From positions 1 to 64,000 of the forward strand of contig NZ_JMLV01000008.1 of assembly GCF_000686045.1 (NCBI RefSeq): a stretch of 64,000 nt of DNA, given 5' to 3'. Under the pieces are notes generated by a model. That model saw only the letters and a list, made by a program, of their open reading frames with translations. It did not search any database and had not been told where the DNA came from. Source of the stretch: Fodinicurvata fenggangensis DSM 21160. GTDB lineage: Bacteria; Pseudomonadota; Alphaproteobacteria; Kiloniellales; DSM-21159. How positions within the stretch are numbered: position 1 is the first letter of the stretch; each line of letters starts with the position of its first letter. Position numbers and translations under genes: made by a program. This document shows positions 17,183 to 28,027 of this stretch, in pieces.

Positions 17183-18574
17183 CTACTGCTCCAGCGCCTT
17201 GACGATATGCTCGCACATCTTCTTGGCGTCATCGAGCAGCATCATGGTCTGGTCCATGTAGAACAGTGGGTTGTCGACACCGGCATAGCCGCTGGACATT
17301 GAGCGCTTCACGAACAACACGTTCTGCGCCTTCTCCACGTCCAGGACCGGCATGCCATAGATGGGCGAAGCCGGATCGGTCTTGGCCGAGGGGTTGGTCA
17401 CGTCGTTCGCGCCGATCACGAAGGCCACGTCGGTTTCTCCAAACTCGCGATTGATCTCGTCCATCTCGAAGACTTCGTCATAGGGCACATTGGCTTCGGC
17501 CAGAAGGACGTTCATATGGCCCGGCATGCGTCCGGCAACGGGGTGAATGGCATACTTCACCTCGACTCCCTCTTCCTTCAGCAGGTCGACCATCTCGCGC
17601 AGGGCATGCTGGGCCTGGGCGACGGCCATGCCATAACCCGGCACGATGATGACCTTGTCCGCATTGCGCATAAGGAAGGCGGCATCGTCGGCCGATCCCT
17701 GGCGATAGGTCCGGTCCATGTCATCGGCGGCGGCGGCGGCCGATTCCCCTCCGAATCCGCCCAGAATGACTGAGAAGAAGGATCGGTTCATCCCCTTGCA
17801 CATGATGTAGCTGAGGATCGCACCCGCTGCACCCACCAGGGCGCCTGTGATGATCAGCAGGTTGTTTTCCAGCGTGAAGCCAATGCCGCAGGCTGCCCAG
17901 CCGGAATAGGAATTCAGCATCGAAATCACCACCGGCATGTCGGCGCCGCCGATGGGGATAATGATCAGTATGCCGAGCGCCAGAGTCACCAGGATGATCA
18001 GCCAGAAGGGCAGACTGGTCTGGGTCGTGCAGACCCAGACGACCAGCAGAACCGTAAGAATGCCCAGTGCCAAGTTGACCCAGTGCTGCATGGGGAAGGT
18101 CACCGGCTTGCCGCTGACCAGCCCCTGCAACTTGCCGAAGGCCACGATGGACCCGGTAAAGGTGATGGCCCCGATGGCAGTGCCGATGGACATCTCGATC
18201 AGGGAGCTCACCTTGATATCCCCCGGCGAGCCGATGCCGTAGGCCGCCGGGTCATAAAAGGCGGCCACGGCCACGAGAACCGCGGCAAGCCCCACCAGCG
18301 AGTGGAAGGCTGCCACCAGCTGTGGCAGGGCCGTCATCTTGATGCGCAGGGCAATCACCGTGCCGATGGTCCCACCGACGGCTACGCCTGCCAGGATCAA
18401 CAGGAAGTTGACCTCTGGCACGACAAATAACGTGGTCAGCACGGCTATGGCCATGCCGGCCATCCCGAACTTCAGACCGTTGCGGCTGGTCTCGGGGTGC
18501 GACAGGCCACGAAGGGCCAGGATGAAGCAGACCGAGGCCACGAGGTACAGCAGGGCGGCGAAATCCTTGTCCAT
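17183..18574 (-). CDS. pntB: NAD(P) transhydrogenase subunit beta
   Basis: The membrane-bound beta subunit couples hydride transfer between NADH and NADP+ to proton entry. From ATG 18572-18574 (MDKDFAALLYLVASVCF) it has 463 residues. The first half carries about eight to nine helices including HSLVGLAAVLVA; the C-terminal domain III that binds NADP(H) starts about residue 290 and shows VPGYGMAVAQAQH, HPVAGRMPGHMNVLLAEA and VIGANDVTNPSA, all diagnostic. It is the last gene of pntAA-pntAB-pntB. Confidence 0.97.
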   Translation of the reverse strand: MDKDFAALLYLVASVCFILALRGLSHPETSRNGLKFGMAGMAIAVLTTLFVVPEVNFLLILAGVAVGGTIGTVIALRIKMTALPQLVAAFHSLVGLAAVLVAVAAFYDPAAYGIGSPGDIKVSSLIEMSIGTAIGAITFTGSIVAFGKLQGLVSGKPVTFPMQHWVNLALGILTVLLVVWVCTTQTSLPFWLIILVTLALGILIIIPIGGADMPVVISMLNSYSGWAACGIGFTLENNLLIITGALVGAAGAILSYIMCKGMNRSFFSVILGGFGGESAAAAADDMDRTYRQGSADDAAFLMRNADKVIIVPGYGMAVAQAQHALREMVDLLKEEGVEVKYAIHPVAGRMPGHMNVLLAEANVPYDEVFEMDEINREFGETDVAFVIGANDVTNPSAKTDPASPIYGMPVLDVEKAQNVLFVKRSMSSGYAGVDNPLFYMDQTMMLLDDAKKMCEHIVKALEQ

Positions 18575-18590
18575 TGTCTTATCCCCCTGC

Positions 18591-19007
18591 CTATCTCTGC
18601 TTTTTCTTGAACATGGACAGCATGCGGTGCGTGACGATGAACCCACCGAATATGTTCACGCTGGCCAGGACCACGGCAACAAAGCCCATGATCTCGCTGA
18701 AGCCGTAATCCCCCGTTCCGGCCGCAATCAAGGCGCCGACGATGATCACCGAGGATATGGCGTTGGTAACGCCCATCAGTGGCGAGTGCAGAGCGGGCGT
18801 CACACGCCAGACCACGTGGTATCCGACAAAAACCGCCAGAACAAAGACCGTCAGACCAACCACGAGCGTCGAGGTGCCGCCGGCGCTTCCCGCGCCCTCT
18901 GCAGCCATGCGGCTGGCGTCCTGTCCGAGGGCCGCAATATCCTTGGAAAGCTCGCTCGCGCGATTGGCCAGGGCAACGGCCTGGTCGACAAGTTTTTCCT
19001 CAGCCAT
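18591..19007 (-). CDS. pntAB: NAD(P) transhydrogenase subunit alpha, membrane part
   Basis: A 138-residue protein with three to four membrane helices, including [20 protein letters not shown] and [20 protein letters not shown], the standard end of the alpha-2 subunit. In enteric bacteria this segment is fused to the NAD-binding domain; the split form is usual in alphaproteobacteria. Its start overlaps the end of pntAA by eight bases, and pntB follows after 16 bases, so all three are co-translated. Confidence 0.96.
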   Translation of the reverse strand: MAEEKLVDQAVALANRASELSKDIAALGQDASRMAAEGAGSAGGTSTLVVGLTVFVLAVFVGYHVVWRVTPALHSPLMGVTNAISSVIIVGALIAAGTGDYGFSEIMGFVAVVLASVNIFGGFIVTHRMLSMFKKKQR

Positions 19008-20196
19008 TTGCCTTCCCCTCTTCCGAAGCCTGCTTGCTGTCCGCAGGTTGGTCTGCCTCTTGGCTCTTTCCGGTCAACGCGGAATGAACCGCTTTGCCGT
19101 CCCGGCCGAGCAGCGTTCCCTTCACGATCTCGTCGTCCCAGTCGACCTTCAATGCCTTGCTTTCCTTGTCATAGAGCAAGGAAAGGAAATTGAAGAGATT
19201 GTTGGCGTAGAGCAGCGAGGCGTCGGCCGCCAGGCGCGAGGGCACATTGCGGTAGCCAATGATCTTGATGCCGTGCTTGGTGGCCAGCTTGCCGGGCTGT
19301 GTCAGCGCACAGTTGCCGCCACCTTCGGCCGCCAGATCAAAGATGACCGACCCTGCCCGCATGGACTTCACCATACCCTCGTCGATCAGGCGCGGGGCCG
19401 GTCGGCCGGGAATCTGGGCTGTGGTGATGACCAGGTCCATGTCGGCAATGGTCTCGGCGATCAGTTCTGCCTGCTTTTTCTTGTAGCTGTCCGACATCTC
19501 CTTGGCATAGCCACCGGCTGTCTCGGCCGCCTTGAACTCCTCGTCCTCCACCGCGACAAACTCTGCGCCGAGGGATTCGACCTGTTCCTTGGCGGCAGGA
19601 CGAACGTCCGTGGCATAGACCCGGCCGCCCAGGCGGCGGGCCGTTGCTATCGCCTGCAAACCGGCCACACCGGCCCCCATGACCAGCACCTTAGCCGGAT
19701 TGATGCGCCCGGCAGCCGTCATCATCATCGGCAGGGCGCGTCCGTACTCGGCGGCGGCATCGATAACCGCCTTGTAGCCAGCCAGATTGGCCTGCGACGA
19801 CAGGGTATCCATCGCCTGGGCACGACTGATTCGCGGCAGCAACTCCAGCGCAAAGACCGTCAGGTCCTGCTTGATCAGCTTTTCGAGTTCCTGCTGGTCC
19901 TGATAGGGGCTCATCTGTCCGATCAGCAGCGTGCCCTTCGGGCAGGCCTCGACTTCATCGGCCCCAGGGCGGGCGACGCGGAGGACCACGTCGGCATCCG
20001 ACAGCAGGCTCTTGTCCGACTTGGCAATCTCGGCCCCGGCCTCCTTATAGGCCGTATCGTTCAGGCTGGCTCCACTGCCGGCACCGCTTTCGACGACGAC
20101 AGACATGCCCAGCGACACCATTTTCTTGACGCTGTCGGGGGTCGCGGCAACGCGCGCCTCCCCAGTCTGTCGCTCCTTGGCAATTGCGACTTTCAT
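19000..20196 (-). CDS. pntAA: NAD(P) transhydrogenase subunit alpha, NAD-binding part
   Basis: The soluble domain I that binds NAD(H). I chose the ATG at 20194-20196 ([20 protein letters not shown]), the normal family start, giving 398 residues; the frame is open 21 codons further. Diagnostic elements are [20 protein letters not shown], the Rossmann loop [16 protein letters not shown], and [14 protein letters not shown]. It resembles alanine dehydrogenase in fold. It leads the pnt operon and is divergent from the sugar dehydrogenase gene. Confidence 0.96.
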   Translation of the reverse strand: MKVAIAKERQTGEARVAATPDSVKKMVSLGMSVVVESGAGSGASLNDTAYKEAGAEIAKSDKSLLSDADVVLRVARPGADEVEACPKGTLLIGQMSPYQDQQELEKLIKQDLTVFALELLPRISRAQAMDTLSSQANLAGYKAVIDAAAEYGRALPMMMTAAGRINPAKVLVMGAGVAGLQAIATARRLGGRVYATDVRPAAKEQVESLGAEFVAVEDEEFKAAETAGGYAKEMSDSYKKKQAELIAETIADMDLVITTAQIPGRPAPRLIDEGMVKSMRAGSVIFDLAAEGGGNCALTQPGKLATKHGIKIIGYRNVPSRLAADASLLYANNLFNFLSLLYDKESKALKVDWDDEIVKGTLLGRDGKAVHSALTGKSQEADQPADSKQASEEGKANG

Positions 20197-20428
20197 CTCT
20201 GCCCCCCTGTTGACCGGTCCGGGAACGGGCCCGGGACCACACAAGTATTGCCTCAGCATGCCCCGCCAGTGATTTCAGTACAAGGGGCTGCAATGCCGGA
20301 TCATCCGACCAGGAGCTACACAGCCCTGGCATGAAAGGAGTATCATACCAGATAGGGAAGAGTGCGAGAGTGCGTGTCCGCTGCGCGGGCAACGCGATGA
20401 TTGCTTCCAGACATGAATGGACAGGCCC

Positions 20429-21559
20429 ATGAAGAGAACGTTTCATCCCCTGATCCCCGCACTGCTGGCAGCCATGACGCTGGCGCCCGCAACCCTTGCC
20501 CAGGACAGCCATTCGAGCCAACAGGCCGATTTCCAGGTCCAGACCTTCACGGAAGGGCTGGAGCATCCCTGGGCCCTGGCCTTCCTGCCGGACGGCCGTA
20601 TGCTGGTCACGGAACGCCCGGGCCGCCTGCGCATCCTCGAAAGAGATGGCACACTGACCCCCGAGCCCGTTCCGGGCGCACCCGAAGTCGCCGCCCGGGG
20701 CCAGGGCGGCCTGCTGGACGTTGCCTTGCATCCGGATTTCGAAAGCAATCGCCTGATCTACCTCAGTCATTCCATCTTCGGCGAGAACGGCATGACCACG
20801 GCGGTCAGCCGCGCACGCTTCGAGAACAACCGCCTGGAGGGCCTGGAGCGCATCTTCACGGCAGAACCCTTCTCGGGCACGACCCGTCACTTTGGCTCGC
20901 GCCTGGCCTTCGACCGTGACGGCTATCTGTTCATCACGGTGGGAGACCGCGGTGAAAAGGACCGTGCCCAGGATATTGACGACCATGCCGGATCGCTGAT
21001 TCGCCTGCACGGTGACGGCAGCATCCCCGAGGACAATCCCTTTGTCGGACAGGAGGATGCCCGGCCCGAGATCTTTTCCTACGGACACCGCAATCCCCAG
21101 GGCCTTGCTCTGCATCCCGAAACCGGCGTGCTCTGGGAACATGAACACGGCCCCCGAGGCGGCGACGAGGTAAATATCCCCCGTAAGGGCCTGAACTATG
21201 GCTGGCCGGTCATCACCTATGGCATGGCCTATTCCGGTGGAACCATAGGCGAAGGCACCGAGAAGGAGGGCATGGAGCAACCGCTGCATTACTGGACCCC
21301 CTCCATTGCCCCCTCGGGCATGGCTTTCTATGACGGAGACCGATTTCCCGAATGGCGCGGGGACCTCTTTGTCGGCGCGCTGGCCATGACCCATCTGACG
21401 CGCCTGGAAATCGAGGGAGAGGAGATTGTCGACGAGGAAAGGCTGCTGGAGGAGCGCGGCCAGCGCATACGCGCCGTCCGCAGTGGGCCGGAGGGATGTC
21501 TCTATGTCGTGATCGACGACTCCGATGCCGAGATCCTGCGGCTCGTCCCCGCTGAGTGA
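20429..21559 (+). CDS. PQQ-dependent aldose/sorbosone-type sugar dehydrogenase
   Basis: A secreted six-bladed propeller oxidoreductase related to YliI and soluble glucose dehydrogenase. From ATG 20429 it has 376 residues with a signal peptide (MKRTFHPLIPALLAAMTLAP, cleavage after TLAQ). Visible signatures are HPWALAFLPDGRMLVTERPG, RGQGGLLDVALHPDF, GYLFITVGDRGEK, FSYGHRNPQGLALHP and EHEHGPRGGDEVN, which hold the catalytic His/Asp and the PQQ-contacting residues of the family. It should oxidise aldoses in the periplasm. It is monocistronic or weakly linked to the following Fe-S scaffold gene. Confidence 0.93.
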   Translation: MKRTFHPLIPALLAAMTLAPATLAQDSHSSQQADFQVQTFTEGLEHPWALAFLPDGRMLVTERPGRLRILERDGTLTPEPVPGAPEVAARGQGGLLDVALHPDFESNRLIYLSHSIFGENGMTTAVSRARFENNRLEGLERIFTAEPFSGTTRHFGSRLAFDRDGYLFITVGDRGEKDRAQDIDDHAGSLIRLHGDGSIPEDNPFVGQEDARPEIFSYGHRNPQGLALHPETGVLWEHEHGPRGGDEVNIPRKGLNYGWPVITYGMAYSGGTIGEGTEKEGMEQPLHYWTPSIAPSGMAFYDGDRFPEWRGDLFVGALAMTHLTRLEIEGEEIVDEERLLEERGQRIRAVRSGPEGCLYVVIDDSDAEILRLVPAE

Positions 21560-21665
21560 CGGCGCGGGGCATCGGCTGTCCATTGGAACTTTCCCTTGTC
21601 GAGCCGGCAGGGTGCTGAATACCTTGGAGGTCGGGAATGTTGGCTGGAAATTGGCGGAGAGCAGT

Positions 21666-22124
21666 GTGAGCGCCCACTTGGATGATGATCTCCTGGAACT
21701 CTACAGCACGCGTCTGCATGAACTGACGCGCCAGGTGGAAAGTGACCATCGTCTCGAAAGCCCCGATGTCACAGTGGATCAACGCAGTCCGATCTGCGGC
21801 AGTACCCTGACGCTTGACCTCTCGGTTGATGGGGAAACGGTAACGGACATCGGCTATGCCGTACGCGCCTGTTCTCTCGGACAACTCGGAACCGCGGTTC
21901 TTGCCCGGCAGCTTCCGGGCAAGTCCTTTGCCGAGGCCGAACGCATCAGCGCGCAGATACGCCAGATGCTAAAACAGGAAGCCGAAGCGCCGCAGGGCGA
22001 CTGGAAGGACCTGGAACTGTTGTTGCCGGCCATCGACATGCGCCATCGCCACGGCTCGGCCCTGCTGCCCTTCGAGGCTGTCTGCGAGGCGATTGCCGAA
22101 CTGCGCGCCCGGAAAAACGACTGA
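21666..22124 (+). CDS. IscU/NifU-like iron-sulfur scaffold-family protein
   Basis: The start is GTG 21666 (VSAHLDDDLLELYSTRL), preceded by GGAG at 21656-21659; the product is 152 residues. The first two cluster-site Cys are present (SPICGSTLTL and RACSLGQLG), but where IscU has its third Cys this protein has RHRHGSALLPFEAV. From memory, this loss is common in an alphaproteobacterial subgroup, so it is likely a normal property rather than damage. It may carry or repair clusters with a modified ligand set. It follows the sugar dehydrogenase by 106 bases and is convergent with a phosphatase gene. Confidence 0.85.
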   Translation: MSAHLDDDLLELYSTRLHELTRQVESDHRLESPDVTVDQRSPICGSTLTLDLSVDGETVTDIGYAVRACSLGQLGTAVLARQLPGKSFAEAERISAQIRQMLKQEAEAPQGDWKDLELLLPAIDMRHRHGSALLPFEAVCEAIAELRARKND

Positions 22125-22128
22125 ATCT

Positions 22129-22746
22129 TCAGAAGTCCTGCCTTAAACGTCCCGCCACATTCAATGCGGAACCATCAGGATCAAGACTGAGCAGTACGAT
22201 TTCTCCCGATGCAGGGTAGACGCCACTTAACGCGGTGATGTTGACCTGGTGGGTTACCAGGACGAGCGGCCCGTCACCCTGTTCGAGATGCGCGTGAATG
22301 GCGGCCTTGGCCGCTTCGGTCTGGTCCGCCTGCTTCGCGCGCTCTGCAAAGAAGGAATCAAGAAATGGCGCCTTCGTGACGTCTCCGAGATCCAGGAGTT
22401 CTGCGGTCTCCAGGCAACGGCACCAACGGCTGGACCGCACCTCGGCCCGAGCGATCCCGTTCCTGCGGAAGAGATCCCCGAGGGCCCTGGCCTGCTGCCG
22501 GCCCTCTTCCGACAGGGTGCGTTGTGTGCTGCAGTCCCCAAGCTTGAAGTTTGGCGGATCACCGGTTCCCGGCGCCAGCGCATGGCGCATCAGGGCCACA
22601 GCCCGCCCACTGCGCAGGTCCTCCCACAAACCAGAGTTCTCCGGCTCGGCACGCACGGCCCCCGCCATCGACAGTGAGAACATGAAGGCCAGGCTCAGAA
22701 CGCAAAGAACGCGCGGCAACCTGCACATTGGCTTTCTCGATCCCAT
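22129..22746 (-). CDS. Exported histidine-phosphatase family protein
   Basis: From ATG 22744-22746 the protein has 205 residues and a signal peptide (MGSRKPMCRLPRVLCVLSLA, cleavage after AVRA). The phosphatase fold shows ALMRHALAPG (the R-H catalytic pair), RTLSEEGRQQARALG, VRSSRWCRCLETAELL and VLVTHQVNITALSG, which supplies the second His. This is the SixA/PhoE-like superfamily. A periplasmic phosphatase on small phosphoesters is probable, with no specific substrate visible. It is divergent from a metallophosphoesterase gene, 71 bases apart. Confidence 0.9.
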   Translation of the reverse strand: MGSRKPMCRLPRVLCVLSLAFMFSLSMAGAVRAEPENSGLWEDLRSGRAVALMRHALAPGTGDPPNFKLGDCSTQRTLSEEGRQQARALGDLFRRNGIARAEVRSSRWCRCLETAELLDLGDVTKAPFLDSFFAERAKQADQTEAAKAAIHAHLEQGDGPLVLVTHQVNITALSGVYPASGEIVLLSLDPDGSALNVAGRLRQDF

Positions 22747-22817
22747 ATGAGTCCTGAGATCAAGCTGGTTTGCACCGGCCCGACGACAAGTGCCCCCTCC
22801 ACGGCAAGGAGTCATCC

Positions 22818-23579
22818 GTGACAGACAATGCCCCGATCTATGCCATTGGTGACATTCACGGCCACGCAGGCCTGCTGGAGAGGATTCTGGAATTCGTGGA
22901 CGGCCATGCCGCCCGGCAAGGCCAACAGCCGAAAGTCATCTTCCTGGGCGACATCGTGGATCGTGGCCCGGAGAACCGACGCGCCATGGAACTGGTCTAC
23001 GAGGCGCTGCAGGCCTGGCCCCAGTCCCGCTTGATCCTGGGCAACCATGACAGCTGGCTTCTGGACTTCTTTGAGCAAGGCGTTCCGGAGCCGGCTTGGC
23101 TGTTGAACGGGGGCGATGCAACGCTGGACTCCTACGGCCTTTCTGCAAGCGAACCGGCACTGGTGCGTGAAAGGCTTGCTGAAACCTATGGCCACCATCA
23201 TGCCATGCTGCGCAAAGCCTCAATCCAGGAAACCGTCGGCGGCTACACCTTCGTTCATGCTGGTGTGAACCCCAAGCGGCCGATCCTGGAGCAGCGGCCG
23301 GAAGACTGCATCTGGATCCGGGGCCCCTTCCTCGATCATCAGGGCCCGCTGTCTCATGTCGTCGTGCATGGCCACACGCCCATGATCGATCCGCCCTGCC
23401 CCGTTGTGACCGAGAACCGCATTTCCATGGACACAGGCGCTTTCGCCACGGGAGTCCTCAGCTTGATGGTGCTGGACCCGTCAACGGGCAACGCCACCTT
23501 CCATGCAACGGACGAAGATAGACGCGTTCGGCCCATCGAACCCATCAGGATGGATCGCGGATATGGCTGCGCCGCCTGA
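22818..23579 (+). CDS. Metallophosphoesterase, PrpA/ApaH-like protein phosphatase
   Basis: The start is GTG 22818 with AAGGAG at 22806-22811; the product is 253 residues. All calcineurin-like metal motifs are there: YAIGDIHGHAGLL, VIFLGDIVDRGPENR, LILGNHDSWLLD, FVHAGVNPKRP and VVVHGHTPM. This matches the bacterial Ser/Thr phosphatase and ApaH-like group; the substrate could be phosphoprotein or a dinucleotide. No neighbour narrows this down. Confidence 0.92.
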   Translation: MTDNAPIYAIGDIHGHAGLLERILEFVDGHAARQGQQPKVIFLGDIVDRGPENRRAMELVYEALQAWPQSRLILGNHDSWLLDFFEQGVPEPAWLLNGGDATLDSYGLSASEPALVRERLAETYGHHHAMLRKASIQETVGGYTFVHAGVNPKRPILEQRPEDCIWIRGPFLDHQGPLSHVVVHGHTPMIDPPCPVVTENRISMDTGAFATGVLSLMVLDPSTGNATFHATDEDRRVRPIEPIRMDRGYGCAA

Positions 23580-23588
23580 TCAGACCAC

Positions 23589-24803
23589 TCAACCGCCTCG
23601 GCGGGCTGTCTTGGCGCGTCCGAAGAAATTCGCCAGACAGGCCAATGCGGCAGAGGTCAGCATGATCACGAACAGCGGATAGACGGCGCCATCCTGAAGG
23701 AAGCCCACAAGCTGCGATATCATGGCCCCCAGGGACATCTGGATGAAACCCGCAAGCCCGGACCCGACGCCGGCCATGTCGGGACGAACACTGATTGCAC
23801 CGGCCAGGCCATTGGGAATGGACAGCCCGTTGCCAAGCGAACAGAGCAGCATGGGGACGAAGATTGTCAGGGGGTGCAACACGCCGGCCACAACGAAGGC
23901 CATCATGATCGCCGTTCCGATCAACGTGGCAGTCAGTCCCAGCAGGATCATGGAGTCGATGCCGCGCTGAACCGAATAGCGACCGGCCAGGCCGTTGCCT
24001 GCCATGTATCCCAGCGAGACCAGTGCGAAATAGATGCCGTACTCCACAGGGCTGCGGCCCAGGGTTTCGGTCATCACATAAGGCGCCCCCGCCAGGAACG
24101 AGAAGAAGACACCAGAGTTGAAGGACAGCTGCAACGCATAGGCCAGGAACTCCCGGCGTTTCAGCAGGATCGGGAAACCGGCGACGAAACCGCGCAGGCC
24201 GTTGGTGGTGCTACGGTCGAAATGGGTTTCGTGCAGCCAGCGCAGGCAGGCGAGGAACACCAGGGCACCTGTGATCACCAGGAAATAGAAACTGGCCTGC
24301 CAGCCGTACCAGGTATCCAGGATACCGCCGATCAGGGGCGCCACCATGGGAGCCAACACCCAGGCCATGGTGATATAGCCGATCATGCTGGCGGCCTTGT
24401 CCCGCGCGTAAATGTCCCGGACGATCGCGCGACACAAGACAATACCGGAGCAGCCGCCCACGGCCTGCAGAACACGAGCAACAATCAGGCCTTCAATGGA
24501 GGTTGCCAGCGAACAGGCCAGGCTGGCCAGGACGAACAGCCCGAGTCCGCCCAGCAACAAAGGCCGGCGACCGTAGCGATCTGACAGAGGGCCGTACAAC
24601 AACTGGCTGACCGCCAGGCCAATCAGGTAGAGTGTCAGCGTCAGCTGGACCGTCGCATAATCCGCAGAAAAGGTATGCTGCAGTCCGGGCATGGAGGGAA
24701 TGAAGATATTGAGCGCGAGTGGCCCGATGGCGCTGGCCGCGATCAGGATGCCGATTGGGGGCTTGGCGCGAACTTTCGTGCTCTCCTCTGCGATAGCTGA
24801 CAT
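23589..24803 (-). CDS. MFS multidrug exporter, Bcr/CflA type
   Basis: From ATG 24801-24803 the protein has 404 residues and twelve predicted membrane helices. The Bcr/CflA signature is LALNIFIPSMPGLQ in helix 1, LLYGPLSDRYGRRPLLLGG (motif A) and LQAVGGCSGIVLCRAIVRDI in helix 4. These are proton-driven drug or metabolite exporters. The frame remains open 25 codons upstream but without homology. It has no partner gene and lies downstream of the ferredoxin/FNR operon behind a terminator-like hairpin. Confidence 0.92.
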   Translation of the reverse strand: MSAIAEESTKVRAKPPIGILIAASAIGPLALNIFIPSMPGLQHTFSADYATVQLTLTLYLIGLAVSQLLYGPLSDRYGRRPLLLGGLGLFVLASLACSLATSIEGLIVARVLQAVGGCSGIVLCRAIVRDIYARDKAASMIGYITMAWVLAPMVAPLIGGILDTWYGWQASFYFLVITGALVFLACLRWLHETHFDRSTTNGLRGFVAGFPILLKRREFLAYALQLSFNSGVFFSFLAGAPYVMTETLGRSPVEYGIYFALVSLGYMAGNGLAGRYSVQRGIDSMILLGLTATLIGTAIMMAFVVAGVLHPLTIFVPMLLCSLGNGLSIPNGLAGAISVRPDMAGVGSGLAGFIQMSLGAMISQLVGFLQDGAVYPLFVIMLTSAALACLANFFGRAKTARRGG

Positions 24804-24868
24804 CTCTTTCGACAAGCATCCAATAGTGAACCGGACTTGCAGGACTGCATCCGGACAGGCGAAAGCAA

Positions 24869-24899
24869 GAGCGACCACCCGGAAATCGGGTGGTCGCTC
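24869..24899 (-). terminator. Terminator-like hairpin after the ferredoxin gene
   Basis: A perfect 13-base stem, GAGCGACCACCCG (24869-24881) with CGGGTGGTCGCTC (24887-24899), loop GAAAT. It lies between the ferredoxin stop and the MFS start on the minus strand. The following minus-strand bases TTGCTTTC are only moderately T-rich. Confidence 0.65.
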
Positions 24900-25009
24900 A
24901 AACCTGCATTACTGGGGGTATATTCTTGTCGGAAAAAGCAGGGCTGGGAAGCGACACAAGCGGGCAACAGCCATGCGCCGCACGCAGGCAGGTGGCAGAA
25001 GCTGCAGCT

Positions 25010-26758
<1,749 letters not shown>

Positions 26759-27514
26759 TCATTCCACAGACGACACCGGTTTGTGTATTCCACACTCGGT
26801 CTTGCCCAGGCCATGCCACCGCCCAGCACGCGGTGTTTCCCTGGAAATCACCGGGTTTGTGCAGGGCGCACAGCCAATGGAAGGATAGCCAACGCGCGTC
26901 AGCGGGTGCGCTGGAAGGTCGCGTGCCATGAAGGCATTGCGGATCTCTTGCAGGGACCAGTCTGCCAGCGGATTGACCTTGATTCGTCCTTCCGCAGCCT
27001 CGACACGCGGCAAACGTTCACGTTCGCCGCCTTGATAGCGCTTGCGTCCCGTAATCCAGGCATCGAACCCTTCAAGTGCCTGTGCCAGCGGCAGGACCTT
27101 GCGCAGATGGCAGCAGCGGTCGGGGGCCCGTTGCCAAAGCGTGCCTTCCGGATCCTCACGATCTAGCCTGGCGGCCTCCGGCTTGACATCGCGCACATCG
27201 CTCAACCCCAGACGTTCGGCAAGCCGGTCTCGGTACATCAGGGTTTCCGTGAAGTGTTTTCCGGTTTCCAGGAAGATCACGGGTATATGACGATTCACCT
27301 GGGCCACCATGTCCAGCAACACGGCAGATTCCGCCCCGAAGGAGGAAACCAGCGCAATTCGGCCAGGGAAAGCCCTATGGACCAAGAAATCCAGTAGCTC
27401 CAGGGAATAGAACTCGCGGGTCTCCGTTTCCAGGTGCATGGCCTGAAGCATGGGATCCGCTGGCCCTGGTGCGCCAGCCAGGCTTGAGACTGTCGATAGC
27501 TCCTGCATGGACAA
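26759..27514 (-). CDS. cysH: Assimilatory adenylyl-sulfate (APS) reductase, [4Fe-4S] type
   Basis: Reduces activated sulfate to sulfite with thioredoxin or glutaredoxin. The 251-residue protein shows ALVSSFGAESAVLLDM, DRCCHLRKVLPL, GYPSIGCAPCTNPV and the C-terminal catalytic TECGIHKP. The CC and CxxC pairs are the four cluster ligands that mark the APS-reducing class, as opposed to cluster-free PAPS reductases. It lies 6 bases after the DUF934 gene in the cysG-to-cysH operon. Met3 is an alternative start. Confidence 0.96.
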   Translation of the reverse strand: MSMQELSTVSSLAGAPGPADPMLQAMHLETETREFYSLELLDFLVHRAFPGRIALVSSFGAESAVLLDMVAQVNRHIPVIFLETGKHFTETLMYRDRLAERLGLSDVRDVKPEAARLDREDPEGTLWQRAPDRCCHLRKVLPLAQALEGFDAWITGRKRYQGGERERLPRVEAAEGRIKVNPLADWSLQEIRNAFMARDLPAHPLTRVGYPSIGCAPCTNPVISRETPRAGRWHGLGKTECGIHKPVSSVE

Positions 27515-27520
27515 GTCCTC

Positions 27521-28027
27521 CTACTGCGCGGCAACCCGCAGGCGCCGCCGCAGGGACGACACCGGGGCTCGATTGTCGGTGACCGGCTGGTACCAGACCG
27601 AGAAGTCCTCCAGCGCCCTGAGCCAGGCCTCCACCGGCGCGTTCTCGGGCAGTTCGAAGGCATCGAAGCCGCAGCGCTGCATGAAGAGAAGCTGGTCGCG
27701 CAGGACGTTGCCGACGGCCCGCAGCTCTCCGGAAAAGCCATGGCGTTCTCGCAGCAGGCGGGCGTAGGAATAGGCACGCCCGTCCGTGAATTTCGGGAAC
27801 TCGAGAGCAATCAGGGAGAAAAACTGCAAATCTTCGGCCACCTGCTGGGGCGACTGGTCGCTGCGCAGGCGAAGTCCCAGTTCCATTCCGCGCGTCTGGA
27901 GCACGTCCTTCTCCTGCTGCCAGCGTTCCAATGAGACGATGACCGGCACGTCCTCAGGCAAAGTCTCCTCGTCTCCGAGCGCCAGCCAGGGGTCCGCGAC
28001 CTGCTGTCCGTTCTTAATGAGCGGCAT
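27521..28027 (-). CDS. DUF934 protein of the sulfite reductase operon
   Basis: A 168-residue protein with the DUF934 core: VIVSLERWQQ, FFSLIALEFPKFTDGRAYSYA and LLRERHGFSGELRAVGNVLRDQLLFM. These genes are almost always found between sulfite reductase and cysH in proteobacteria, and a helper role in sulfite reduction is assumed but unproven. The start overlaps the end of cysI by 14 bases. No metal-binding motif is visible. Confidence 0.92.
   Translation of the reverse strand: MPLIKNGQQVADPWLALGDEETLPEDVPVIVSLERWQQEKDVLQTRGMELGLRLRSDQSPQQVAEDLQFFSLIALEFPKFTDGRAYSYARLLRERHGFSGELRAVGNVLRDQLLFMQRCGFDAFELPENAPVEAWLRALEDFSVWYQPVTDNRAPVSSLRRRLRVAAQ

Noticed and set aside
18742-20334. Long open frame (530 codons) on the plus strand across pntAA and pntAB
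   Set aside because: Antisense to strongly conserved transhydrogenase genes, with no homology and a biased composition; a shadow of high-GC coding DNA.
20045-21583. 512-codon minus-strand frame over the sugar dehydrogenase and pntAA start
   Set aside because: Antisense to the clearly conserved PQQ sugar dehydrogenase; no recognisable domain.
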